The notes beneath the pieces were generated by a model, which worked only from the letters and a program-made list of their open reading frames with translations, made no database searches and had not been told where the DNA came from. The position numbers and the translations under genes are program-made. Positions 22,988 through 32,568 of a stretch of DNA of 64,000 nucleotides are shown here, in pieces (the stretch's first letter is position 1; each line of letters starts with the position of its first letter). The DNA comes from Blepharisma stoltei (lineage: Eukaryota > Ciliophora > Heterotrichea > Heterotrichida > Blepharismidae), in NCBI GenBank assembly GCA_914767885.1, contig CAJZBQ010000046.1, positions 620,001 through 684,000 on the forward strand, written 5' to 3'.

Positions 22988-25117
22988 ATGGAAGTATTAG
23001 AAATTGACGTTCTTGGAGAAATCTTAAAGTATTTAGAGCCCAAAGAACTGTCATTAATTCTTAGAACTTCAAAGGCATTTTATGCCTATGGTACTATGGA
23101 TTCAATATGGAAAACTCACTGTAATTTGCTGTTTCCTTGCTACGAAAAAGGAGAATTTTATAATTATATTAAGACAGAAATTTGAAATTATTTAAAAATT
23201 GTTCGGGCCTTCCACCAAATGGTCTGTGAGATAAAGTCAAGATATCCTCAGCATCCGGTATATAAATGCTTGAGGGAAAGAGGCAGTACCACTTTGGAGA
23301 TTTTTTATAAGAATATTTAGACTTTGTTGCATTAATTAGATTTATTTAAGTCAAAAGACTAGTTTATAAATGAAGGAATGAATATTTCATGATAATTATA
23401 ATTGCTAGATATATGTTGGCTCAGATTTGAAAATTTCGCCTGAGTCGGTGCTCAGTCAGTTCAAACAAGCCATAGGGATGGATATGCCATATGATTTATA
23501 TCACATTTATATGACATATGATGGCCAGAAGCTTGCTGGTGTTGCAGGACTTTTTGGGACATATAGATTTTATGAATACTTAACAGTTATGATGCTATTG
23601 CCTTTAAAAAAGGCTCTAAAAAAGACTGAATTTCCCTTGTTTTGTTTTGCAGCATCTCCATATTCAGAACAAAAAATTCTCTATGATTTGACTGGAGTTC
23701 TTGGAAAAGGAGCTGGAGCAATTTATTATAATACAGGAATCAGAAATACCTATTTATATTTATTTCCTTCCATAACAGATTTTCTTACATTATATGCAGG
23801 GAAATTGATCTCTGGGGCGATAGAAATAGAGCCAAAAAAAATAGAAGCCTTTGAATCAAATGAGTTTTGCAGCGATGTCACTACTGAAGGGATTAGAGTT
23901 ACTGTAAAAAGTTTATTTGTCCCTCACCTTAGCAATTAAAATGGCGACACGTGGCAACCTGCCCTTTTGGTCCAAAAGCCCAGACCTTATGGCTACCGCG
24001 AATTAAGACAGACTCCGAGCCGAGAATCAAGCGCAGGCTCAAGAGATGTGTATCCGGGTAGGTTTGGCTGCTTTCCTGTGGTTGGAAATAGAGGTGCTCA
24101 ACAACGTCCTTTGGATCTGAGGACCCAAGACATTCCTCTACCGAGAAACTAGGGATTTCGGCTCAGTCGCAGGGGAGTAGTATTTTCCTGTAACTGTCGA
24201 AGGAAGGAACTTTCATATACCCAATAGACTCCAAAGAGCTGATCCATGCAATCAAGTTACTCTAGTCACCCGTAGCAGAGCCGCAGAAATCCATAAGCCG
24301 ACCACTCAAGACTGAAGCCGTAAGGAGGAGACAGAAGATACGGAAGGCATCCAACTTGAAAGATCCTCTGGGCGGAGTCGAAAAACGGTTGAACCTCCGC
24401 GCAGGAGGTCGTTTGTGCTGCGTCACTAATATGACTAACGCCTGACTTTAATAGCCTAACCTAACTCTCACCTTAGCAGTAGGGAAAGATATATTTGAGC
24501 TTATCAGGTAGGAATAGAGCCAAACGAGCCATTAAAAAGGTGGCGCTTATCGACGAGAACTTGAAATATCACTGATAGCTATGGAAGAGTTGATAGGGTG
24601 GTCCGTCAGCCAGGACTTATTGGGCATTTTCCTGAAGTCTATCAAGGCTCAAAAAAGATGACTTTCGAAAACTGTTGCATTCTACCAGCCATAATTAAAA
24701 TATGGTGTCGCTAGAATTTTCTGGTCGAAGGCTGGGACCTTTAGGGTGCCTGAAGGGCCTAAGTAGGTAGCCTAATCTCAAAGAAGAGTCTTGGAAGCCC
24801 AAACTTCAAGACTGGCCTCCTCATCGTGAAACAAAATCAATGTGGTCGCATTTTGGCTGGCCGGGGGAAAATGGCGTAAATTTTGCCCCAGAGCAGTTTT
24901 TGGGAGCATCTACTGTATAGCCAATCTGCTGGTGGACGGCAAACGATTAATAACTAATTTTAATTTAATTTGCATTCTTCCAACCACATCTGGAACAATG
25001 GATGGGTATTTTACATTTGTGAATATAGACAATGAGTCAGAAACTGTTGATGCAAAAATAGGAGCTTTTCAGCACAGGCTGCCTTTGGGGTCTACATTCG
25101 TGACATATAATTTATAA
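22988..25117 (+). CDS. FBXO3-like F-box/SUKH/ApaG protein, interrupted
   Basis: Three family domains can be read in order. The F-box is at the N-terminus (EIDVLGEILKYLEPKELSLI...SIWKTHC). A SUKH/SMI1-KNR4-like part includes YDLYHIYMTYDGQKL. The ApaG start is CSDVTTEGIRVTVKSLFVPHLS and its end ILPTTSGTMDGYFTF. This order is that of FBXO3/SKIP16, substrate receptors of SCF ubiquitin ligases. An IES at about 23320-23411 is bridged by TA excision. GC-rich insertions at 23935-24478 and further right break the ApaG domain. About 45-50 middle ApaG residues are not found, so the gene may be truncated or carries unresolved insertions. Confidence 0.7.
23318..23411 (+). other. IES (about 92 bp) in the FBXO3-like gene
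   Basis: Two reading frames meet here. TA at 23318-23319 and 23410-23411 gives FYKNI joined to YMLAQIWKISPES. A nearby TA pair shifted by a few bases also keeps the frame. Confidence 0.6.
23935..24478 (+). mobile_element. GC-rich retroposon-like insertion R2
   Basis: Flanked by the 12-bp repeat CTCACCTTAGCA (23923-23934 and 24467-24478) inside the ApaG domain; removing it joins VPHLS to SRERYIFE. The 5' end is TTAAAATGGCGACACG; the 3' tail is a short repeat (AGCCTAACCTAACT). An internal segment is shared with R1. Confidence 0.75.
24500..24965 (+). mobile_element. Second GC-rich insertion (R2b), limits unresolved
   Basis: Right of R2 the sequence stays GC-rich and non-coding until TTTTAATTTAATTTGCATTC, where ApaG coding resumes (ILPTTSG). 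The left end resembles other copies (CATTAAAAAGGTGGCGC near 24527) and the right end has an AT-rich tail. No target duplication was identified. Confidence 0.4.
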
Positions 25118-25289
25118 AGCATTTTTAATAATGATTAGAAATGCATCATTTTATTAATGATTTTATTAAATCTAATATGTTCAGCTTAAATATAAAACTC
25201 AAAATAAATAGTATTTCCCAATAATTGAATTTTCAAATACTGAATATTTAAAAAATTTTATTTTATTTCTGATAAACATAAAATTTAAG

Positions 25290-25695
25290 ATGGGATGCGT
25301 TACTTCTCAAACAAAATGTGCAAAGACTGCGCCACATGTGGATGAAATAAATCGCACCACTGCTCCTCGAATAATGGCTCCAAAAGCTCCAACTTTAGCT
25401 GCTACTCCTGAAAAAGAGACTGAACTTCTCCCAAATTCCTTATCCCCTCCGTGAGTGAACAAAAAAATTTAGTTCGCTCAGGGGCGCTAATTGTTTTTTA
25501 TAAAATGTAAATTTTTCCAATGGTATTGTTCGCTGACAGAGGGAAGGGGATTTAAGGAAATTGTCTTTGTTTGTTGTGGGAGAAGAAGCTTCAGCATTAG
25601 AAGAATCTGCAATTCCTCCCGCAATTTCTGCAAGCCAGCTATCTAATCAAGTCAGAACGCAGCTTCAGCCTGATCCAAGAATCTCTATCTCTTAA
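25290..25695 (+). CDS. Small MGC-type acylated protein with a MITE IES
   Basis: Reads MGCVTSQTKCAKTAPHVDE..., a start typical of N-myristoylation plus palmitoylation, hence membrane-attached. A 112-bp family-1 MITE derivative at 25443-25554 interrupts it; excision between two TTA codons joins LLPNSL to RKLSLFVVGEE. The spliced frame is 97 residues and ends DPRISIS at TAA 25693-25695. Low complexity (A, P, S, T), no known domain. Confidence 0.75.
25441..25554 (+). mobile_element. Shrunken family-1 MITE (112 bp) acting as an IES
   Basis: TA at 25441-25442 and 25553-25554. Ends keep CCCCTCCGTGAGTGAACAAA and TTGTTCGCTGACAGAGGG; most of the interior is deleted. Removal restores the frame exactly. 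Confidence 0.88.
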
Positions 25696-26097
25696 GAATT
25701 TTGAAATTGGAAAACTACAAAACAAAAAGGCATCATATTTATCTTAAATCATTTGTGAATTCAATGGAACTTTTCTATATATAAATTTAATATTTTTACT
25801 GAATCCAAAGTTTTTTAATAGTTTTGCGTAAGAAAAGCTGCTTTTCTTGTTCTGTAAACCAATAATTGACAATTTTGCTTTTTTTCTATTTTCTTTGTAT
25901 TAGATGAGTAACTTGTTTATAATTCTCACTACCCCCCCTTTAAATTGGAACAAAATATAGGGTAAAAATTTTCACTTTTTTTGGTAGGTTAACCCCTATT
26001 AAATTGGAACAAAATTTAATTTTATGATAAAAAGTTTTATATATAAAAATCATAATTTTTATATAAAAAATTTTGATATAAGTTAAATAATTCTTCT

Positions 26098-26487
26098 TAC
26101 TCCCCCCCCTCTCCGTGAGTGAACAAAACCATTAGAAAAAATCGCTATTTTTTTGCCCAAAAACCCACCCTCCGTGAGTGAACAAAAATTTTTTAATAGA
26201 AAAATTTTTTATGGAAAAAAAAATTTGATATATAAATGATAATTATTATAATGAAATCTAGAGCTAATTCTGTTTATTTTTAAACGAATTGCTTTTTAAA
26301 ACATAAATTTTGCAAATTGAATTAATATTTGCTTTCCAATTTTTGCGAATTAGGACTTTTTTAAATTTCGAAAAAAAATATTTTTTATAAAATTTATATA
26401 TAAATTTTTTTAAAAAAAAAAAAAATTAACCCCTCCGTGAGTGAACAAAATTTTTTTGTTCACTCACGGGAGGGGGGGGGAGAGTTA
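26098..26487. mobile_element. Family-1 MITE nested in a family-2 element
   Basis: TA-bounded. Left end has two direct copies of CCTCCGTGAGTGAACAAAA; right end is the palindrome with matching arms. Insertion into the family-2 element means it arrived later. Confidence 0.85.
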
Positions 26488-26644
26488 ACTAAAATTAAAA
26501 ATTTAGTAATATCTTGGTCTTTTTTAAAAAGAATAGAGTATAAAGAGCATCTTATTTAAATAAATTTATTATCCTTAATTGCTAAATTTTTTAAAAAAAA
26601 TTTATTTTTTATTTTTTTTGATAAAAAATATATTTTTATTTCAA

Positions 26645-26745
26645 TAATTTTGATATAAATTCAATGCGAATTTTTTATATAAATTCAATGCGAATTTTTT
26701 ATATATAATTCAATGCGAAATTTTTTATAAAAATTCAAAATTTAC
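26645..26745. repeat. Short tandem repeat, about 25-bp unit
   Basis: Three to four copies of ATAAATTCAATGCGAATTTT in a row inside the family-2 element, the last copies diverged. Confidence 0.6.
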
Positions 26746-27170
26746 TTATTTCTTGCTTTATTTTAAAGAATAGAGTATAAATAATATCTTATTTAAACCA
26801 AATTAGCACTTTGATCGATAAATTTTCTAAATTTTTTTTTATCAATAAAAATAACAATTTTTGTGTAAATAGTTTGGATACCAATTAATAGTAGCTTATT
26901 AATTAATAATAAAAAAATTTAGTTATATCTTGCTTTGGTTTAAATGATAAAGAGTAAATAGAATTTTATTAAACAAATTCATTAATCTAATTCGATAAAT
27001 TTTTGAAATTTTGTTTTTTATAAAAAATTTTATTTTGATTTTTTTTTAAAAAAATTTTCTTAACCCCCCTTTAAATTGGAGCAAAGCTTTTCGTTCCAAT
27101 TTAAAGGGGGGGAGCCAATATTTTGTTTCTATGAAAAGGATTTCAATGTTACTTATTTAAATGGTTTACA

Positions 27171-27953
27171 TTATTGGCGAGTTGGGCTTTCTTCTTCTGC
27201 TACATCTCGTTCATTGATTGGCAAATCAAAGTAGGGTTCAATGATATCAGAGTCATCATCTTCAGCTTCTGTTTGAACTTCTGAACTTGTTTTGGAGCAA
27301 ACTACAATTCTTCTTGGTACTGAAGCTGGTTTAACATTTCTCTCTTTACACTTTTTTACATGAATTATTGAACTTTCTCTATTAAAATCTGCAGAAATTG
27401 GCCTTAAATCAGGGAAATTTATATTTCTCTTGGCAATTTCTGATTTTTTTTGTGAGTTTCTCAATGTTGTGGGTCGAAACATATAATTTTTTCATTCCAC
27501 ATTTAGATCGTCATACGTTGGCAAATAATGAATCCACGCAACCTCAATTTTTCTTTTTTCTTTATGTGATGATTTTGGAGGTTTTGAAATATCTACTTGT
27601 GGCTTTTTGAAAATAAATTTCTTCAGGATCGACGGACTTTTTTTTCTAACTGAAGTTGCATCCCCTACATAATAATTTGGCTTCAAAATAACTGATTTAT
27701 TTATTGAGGTATAGCTATCAGCTTTTAAATGATGACAATTTGATGAGCTTGCAGTGATTACTGACTTTGGTCTTATACTGTAATCTTGATTTTCCTTTGA
27801 GTTACTTCTTGTCCTTCTTGAAGATAACTTAAGGGTTGAAATTTGAGGAGATTTACGAATTCCACTTGAAAAATCTAGAGTCATCGAAGGTGTATGCTGA
27901 CGAAAACTGTTATCGAGCTCAGAGAAATTAAATTGATGATAATATGAGTTCAT
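27171..27953 (-). CDS. Uncharacterised basic Ser-rich protein
   Basis: ATG 27951-27953 to the stop at 27171, 260 residues, with one TGA as Trp (DDLNVE-W-KNYMF). Ser/Lys/Arg-rich and probably disordered, with an acidic tail (EAEDDDSDIIEPYFDLP). No domain recognised. Confidence 0.6.
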
Positions 27954-28123
27954 ATTTAACTAATTAGAATGCATTTTCAGTGTGTTAATTAAAATGATTT
28001 CATCATATTAAAGAAATAAATTTTACAAAATTGCTGAATAGAATTTAAAATTAGTCTTTTTATAATCAAGAATAAATTGAGAATCAATGAAATTCACTCA
28101 TCAATTAAATTAATATTATTTAA

Positions 28124-29548
28124 ATGGAAGACCGCGAATGTATTTTTTCATTTAGCTGATGGAGCAGAATATGAAGAAGAACTTTCTACAGATGGATGGA
28201 TTCAGTGGTTTTGTAGCCTTGAAGGTCATGAGTTCTTTGTAGAAGTTGATGAAGAATTCATTAACTCCCCCCCCCCCCTCCGTGAGCGAACAAAACCATT
28301 AGAAAAATCGCCATTTTTTGACCAAAAACCCACCCTCCGTGAGTGAACAAAAATTTTTTTAATAGAAAAAATTTTAATGGAAAAAAATTTTGATATATAA
28401 GTGATAATTAGTATAATGAAATCTAGAGCTAATTCTGTTAATTTTAAACAAATTGCGTTTTAAAACATAAATTTTGCAAATTAAATTAATATTTGCTTCC
28501 CAATTTTTGCAAATTAGGATTTTTTTAAATTTCGAAAAAAATATTTTTTATAAAATTTATATATAAATTTTTTTTTAAAAAAAAAAAAATTAACCCCCCT
28601 CCGTGAGCGAACAAAATTTTTTTGTTCGCTCACGGAGGGGGGGGGGGGAGTAAGGAAAGCTTCAATCTTTACGGTCTCGTTCCAAAAGTTCCTCATTATC
28701 GTGAAGCATTAGAAATGATCTTATCTTTTGGCACTCCAGATGAAGATGATTTGCAAGACGACAAGTTTCTTGAATTATATGGAGAAGCAACTGATCTATA
28801 TGGCATGATTCATGCTCGCTATATATTATCACCTCGTGGATTAGCATTAATGAGAGAAAAATATTTATCAGGAAAATTTGGCACTTGCCCAAGAGTTATG
28901 TGTGAAAGGCAAAATGTAATTCCTGTTGGAATTTCTGATGTTTTGAAAACTTCAAGAGTGAAGATATTTTGCCCAAGGTGCCAAGAAGCATACATTCCGA
29001 AACATAAGTATTCTGATGTAGATGGAGCTTACTTTGGAGCATCTTTTCCACATATTTTATTGCAATCTTATAGTGATTTTTGCATACCTCCGCTGGCTGC
29101 TGACTCCCCCTCCCTTTAGCGAAAAAAAAATTTGTTTGCTTATGGAGGGACTTATTTTTTATTTAAAATGTTTTATATATATATTATAGTATTTTTTTCC
29201 CTAAATTAAAATATCCCATTCGAAATAGTTTTAAAGCAAATATTTATTTAATTTGTAAAATTTATTTTTAAAAACGCGAGCTGCTTAAAATTAGACAGAA
29301 TTAGCTAGAGATCTTTATAATAATTATCACTTATAAATCACAATTTTTTTATAAAAAATTGTTCACTGGATTTTCAACCCAAAAAAAAGGGATTTTTCCA
29401 ATGGTTTTGTTCGCTCACCGAATGAAGGGGGAGTGAGTATACTCCTAAAATTTATGGGTTTAAATTATATAATCATAAAGGCTCAAAATATTATGAAAAA
29501 CGATCAGATGACCTAAATCCTTCCTTGATAACGAGCATGTCATTGTAA
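28124..29548 (+). CDS. CSNK2B: Casein kinase 2 regulatory subunit beta, interrupted by two MITEs
   Basis: ATG 28124 (MEDRESDGAEYEEE), a 16-nt intron (28140-28155), then WIQWFCSLEGHEFFVEVDEEF. The first MITE (28264-28652) excises at TA to join VDEEFI to KESFNLYGLVPKVPHYREAL. The zinc finger follows (CPRVMCERQ...CPRCQEAY) with DGAYFGASFPHILL. The second MITE (29104-29436) joins IPPLAAE to YTPKIYGFKLYNHKG. The assembled frame is 228 residues, close to the usual 215. CK2 beta dimerises through the zinc finger and steers the kinase to substrates. Confidence 0.95.
28140..28155 (+). other. 16-nt intron
   Basis: GTATTTTTTCATTTAG. Removal joins MEDRE to SDGAEYEEE and brings an in-frame ATG onto the CK2 beta N-terminus. 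Confidence 0.85.
28262..28652 (+). mobile_element. Family-1 MITE acting as an IES in CK2 beta (first)
   Basis: TA at 28262-28263 and 28651-28652, 389 bp removed. Two direct words at the left end, palindrome with GAGCGAAC/GTTCGCTC arms at the right. The C tract is ten bases and the G tract twelve. Confidence 0.95.
29101..29436 (+). mobile_element. Family-1 MITE in CK2 beta (second), TGA-flanked
   Basis: A diverged copy (TCCCCCTCCCTTTAGCG at the left, TTTTGTTCGCTCACCG at the right). The expected TA is replaced by TGA at both ends (29101-29103 and 29434-29436). Removing 333 bp with one TGA kept restores the frame and the conserved YGFK segment. Confidence 0.85.
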
Positions 29549-29645
29549 ATTTTTTTCTATTAAAGATAATTAATGGCTTTAGCAAATGAGATATCAACAA
29601 TATATTTTAATTTCAACAGTTACATCCTAAAGCATCAATTTATAA

Positions 29646-30163
29646 ATGTCTGAATCAATAAAAAAAACTTACTCCCCCCCCCCTCCGTGAGTGAACAAAA
29701 AAATTTTGTTCACTCACGGAGGGGGGTTAATTTTTTTTTTTTTAAAAACATTTATATATAAATTTTATAAAAAATATTTTTTTTCGAAATTAAAAAAAAT
29801 CCTAATTCGCAAAAATTGGAAAGCAAATATTAATTTAATATATAAAAATTTATGTTTTAAAAAGCAATCCATTTAAAATTAAACAGAATTAGCTCTAGAT
29901 TTCATTATACTAATTATCATTTATATATCAATTTTTTTTCCATAAAAAATTTTTCTATTAAAAAAATTTTTGTTCACTCACGGAGGGTGGGTTTTTGGGC
30001 AAAAAATAGGGATTTTTCTAATGGTTTTGTTCACTCACGGAGGGGGGGGGAGTTAGAATTAATCATAACTAAAATCAAAAAAAAATCGCTCAACAAGAAA
30101 AAAAACTTGCTTGCAAGCAAAAGAGGAGTAAATAATGATTTTAAGAAATCGAAGATACAATAG
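29646..30163 (+). CDS. Possible 40-aa basic protein split by a MITE
   Basis: ATG 29646 reads MSESI; right of the MITE a basic stretch reads ITKIKKKSLNKKKNLLASKR and ends KKSKIQ at TAG. A frame-keeping join is possible at TA 29659-29660 with 30054-30055, which lies 11 bp outside the canonical MITE edge; the canonical edge gives a stop. The gene is tentative and could be chance AT-rich coding. Confidence 0.3.
29670..30055 (+). mobile_element. Family-1 MITE, near-perfect
   Basis: TA-bounded. Left palindrome with matching arms (GTGAGTGAAC/GTTCACTCAC), two direct words at the right end, and a well-kept interior. Very close to copies at 11283 and 55948. Confidence 0.9.
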
Positions 30164-30296
30164 CCATGCTTAGATCCAAAAATATATAAAGCCTTTAAAA
30201 TAATTTAACCTTTAAGAAGTTTATCATGTTTAAATTTATCTGAATAAGCCTTCTTTTCTTGGATAAAATAATTAAGTAAACAAAATTCTTTATAAA

Positions 30297-30689
30297 ATGG
30301 CTCATCAAGACGAAGAACATTCCCATTCAGAAGACCATCACTCTCATCATGACTCAGCCGATCATGCAGCTACTACCCATTCAGAAGAGCATCACTCTGA
30401 TCACCACGGCCATTGGCAGCCTCCTCATTTCACTCCTGAGGAAAGAATTTTATGGGGCTATCCAAAAGGCATTCAAAACTCATGCACTGATAACCATGTC
30501 GCATTTGAAATGTGCACTCGTAAAACTGCTGAAGGCGGTTTTCCTTTTAGATGGACTTTTAAGCTCCACTGGGCTGATCGTGTGCAATGTCAAAATGAAT
30601 GAACTTCTTTAGTACATTGTGAAGAAAATAGAGTCTTTGAAGTTTTTGAAAGAACTAAAGGCTCAATTATTAACTTGAAAGGCAAGTAA
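30297..30689 (+). CDS. Twin CX9C protein, probably NDUFB7-like complex I subunit
   Basis: A 130-residue protein with a His/Asp-rich N-terminus (HSHSEDHHSHHDSADHAATT). Two CX9C motifs follow: C-TDNHVAFEM-C and C-QNEWTSLVH-C; the second contains a TGA-coded Trp, so the nine-residue spacing depends on the recoding. Twin CX9C proteins are imported into the mitochondrial intermembrane space and oxidised there. Spacing and the CEENR-VFEVFER tail resemble NDUFB7 of respiratory complex I. The His-rich start is unusual and might bind metal. Confidence 0.65.
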
Positions 30690-30942
30690 TTTAATAGGCC
30701 TATTCGATAAAATATGTATTATTTTAAAATTATTTATTTTTGGACTACTTCAAAGCTGCAAAGATAATAAATAAAGGAAGATAAGAAGAAAAAGGTGCAA
30801 AAAATTGGCTTACTAGTGCTTAATTTCTCTTATTTTTCTAGAATACAGCATAATCTATCTGAAAATGGCATTATTTGGCGTATGATGGGCAATTTTATAT
30901 GTCCGAGTGATATTATAATAGATTATGGATCATATAAAAAAG

Positions 30943-31015
30943 TGAACCCAGAGCGACTTGAACGCCCAACCTGCGGATTTGGAGTCCGTTGCACTACCAG
31001 TTGTGCTATGGGTCC
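30943..31015 (-). tRNA. tRNA-Trp (anticodon CCA) with a four-base-pair anticodon stem
   Basis: Minus strand: acceptor GGACCCA/TGGGTTC, D stem GCAC/GTGC, anticodon arm ACGGA-CTCCAAA-TCCGC, T stem GGGCG/CGCTC, discriminator A; 73 nt, no intron. Position 27 (A) faces 43 (C), so only four pairs form in the anticodon stem. Such shortened stems in tRNA-Trp(CCA) are known, from memory, to favour UGA reading in Condylostoma and Blastocrithidia. Confidence 0.92.
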
Positions 31016-31644
31016 TGCTTGGAATAAAATTATTTTGGCTCAATTTAAACCCTTCGTTTGTAGGGATCCGTGCTAATTTTTAATGATGATTGAAAATAAA
31101 CTCGCAATATAAGATAAACTCATTATTTTGTTGGAATGAGCTATAATCACAGTATTAGCAGTTTTTAAGCAAATTAAATGTATTTTTGATTTCTGGTTTA
31201 AAATAAATAATAGAAATTCTTTATTCTTATATTTTTATTGAGTTTCCATTGCATATTATGCTAATAATTTAGTCACATATATATATAGAAGTTTCCTATG
31301 TTGGCGCTGTAAGGCCGATAAATTCTGATCGGAATTTATCGGTTGGTTGCACCAAATCAATGCCTTGGTCGGACCAAAAAGCGATTTGGTCCGACGAACT
31401 TGGAAAGCTCCTGGGAAAATGTCTGCGCTTTCAGCGCTATATAGAGGAAACCTCTATAATTTAAACTGTATTAATTCAGCGTACTTTAATAAATTCCAGG
31501 TCATTTTCAATTTGGCTCCTAAATTGAATATTCCATAAAGCTTCATATGAATTTTTATTAAAAATTTAGATATAAGAAATTACTCTATCTTATTATGGAA
31601 TGACTCGAAAATCTTTATAACTAGTTAAAATTATAGATATTTGA
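31016..31644. other. Intergenic spacer with a fold-back element
   Basis: No gene seen; contains the inverted-repeat element at 31291-31451. Confidence 0.6.
31291..31451. repeat. 161-bp fold-back element with two internal hairpins
   Basis: Imperfect outer inverted repeats (GTTTCCT...GGCGCTG and CAGCGC...AGGAAAC). Inside are hairpin CCGATAAATTC/GAATTTATCGG (31315-31342) and hairpin GTCGGACCAAA/TTTGGTCCGAC (31368-31395). The GGACCAAA core recalls the 4652 element. A small MITE or a structured RNA are both possible. Confidence 0.55.
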
Positions 31645-32415
31645 TTATCGCCTAAATTTTCTACCTCTACTTTCACTTTGACTCTTTGTATGCTGTTCTT
31701 TTGGCTGCTCTCTTGGCGGCCCTTTTTTCTCTTCTGCCATAGTTTCTCTAATGATTCTTTCTATTTGTTTCATCCTAGTGCTTTCATCCAATTTTATTTC
31801 TAAATAAAAAATACCATCCTCTTCTTTCTTTTTAGCGCTATCCCCTTTTGGCTTCCAAATGAATTTACTCTTAATTTTAGGAGCCTCTTCTATTTTTTCA
31901 GCTGCAATAGGTCCCTCAATATCTCCTAAAACTTTTAATGGCTTCTCAATTACATATTTTCCATCAGTAATCCTTTTTAAAAGGTTTGTAGTTTTATCAA
32001 TCAAAACGACCGCACTTGTTAGTTCATTTTCTCCTTTTGGTGGATCAAGCAAAAAGTGATGGAAAAATTTCAAATATTCTGATAGGGTTGGAGTTTGCCG
32101 AGAAACAATAAATGCATTTTTGCATTCCTCTTTTTTTGGGCATTTTTGGCATACGGTAGATTCATCAATATCTAATTGATTTCTAAACATTTTCGCCATT
32201 CTGATAGCTTTGGAGTTAAGAAATCCAGCGGTAGTAGGGCATGGCAATTGCAAAATCACTTTGAGATCGGGTGGTGAAAGCTCGTGCTTGATATCTGGAT
32301 ATTTGTATGAGACTAGCTTGTGTTTGTTAATAAAATCTTTTACATCATCAATACCTCTTCCTTTGAATCATGAAGAATTATAAGTCTTCATCTTATCCTT
32401 AAATAAACTTCTCAT
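31645..32415 (-). CDS. Uncharacterised protein with a small Cys cluster
   Basis: ATG 32413-32415 (MRSLFKDKMKTYNSS-W-F, Trp by TGA) to a stop at 31645, about 256 residues. The N-terminal half contains CQKCPKKEECKNAFIVSRQ, a possible zinc-binding C-x2-C-x5-C. The middle is globular (SAVVLIDKTTNLLKR) and the tail basic (ESRGRKFRR). No family is recognised; a mitochondrial or ribosome-associated role is only a guess from the basic tail. Confidence 0.6.
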
Positions 32416-32568
32416 TTTATTATTTACAATTAATTTTCAAGTTTTGGATATCTTTATATTGATTTACTTCTAAAATAAATTTTATAAATTAATGCAAATT
32501 TATGAGAGGATGGATTTTCTTATTAATTGCAATAGAGCTTAGTGATCAAATATTACTTTTATATAAAT

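Larger units (their letters stand above)
25930..27120. mobile_element. 1.2-kb family-2 element containing a nested family-1 MITE
   Basis: Left end: two direct family-2 words (CCCTTTAAATTGGAACAAAA, then CCCTATTAAATTGGAACAAA about 65 bp on). Right end: palindrome CCCCCCTTTAAATTGGAGCA and its complement TTCCAATTTAAAGGGGGGG at 27064-27113. Between them lies the family-1 MITE at 26098-26487. The right TA is a few bases outside the G tract, unlike other copies. Confidence 0.75.
25696..27170. other. Repeat-filled intergenic region
   Basis: No gene. It holds a family-2 element with a nested family-1 MITE and a short tandem repeat, described separately. Confidence 0.7.

Noticed and set aside
24455-24475. 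CCTAACCTAAC as telomeric sequence
   Set aside because: Only two units, at the end of insertion R2 and directly followed by its target duplication; better explained as a retroposon tail.
23941-25040. GC-rich block as bacterial contamination or rRNA
   Set aside because: It is bounded by a direct repeat of host coding sequence and shares segments with other inserts; no rRNA core motifs or bacterial ORFs are visible.
11281-30055. Repeated CCTCCGTGAG blocks as a CRISPR array or satellite
   Set aside because: The blocks occur as paired ends of discrete 110-390 bp elements at TA sites, not as regularly spaced repeats with unique spacers.
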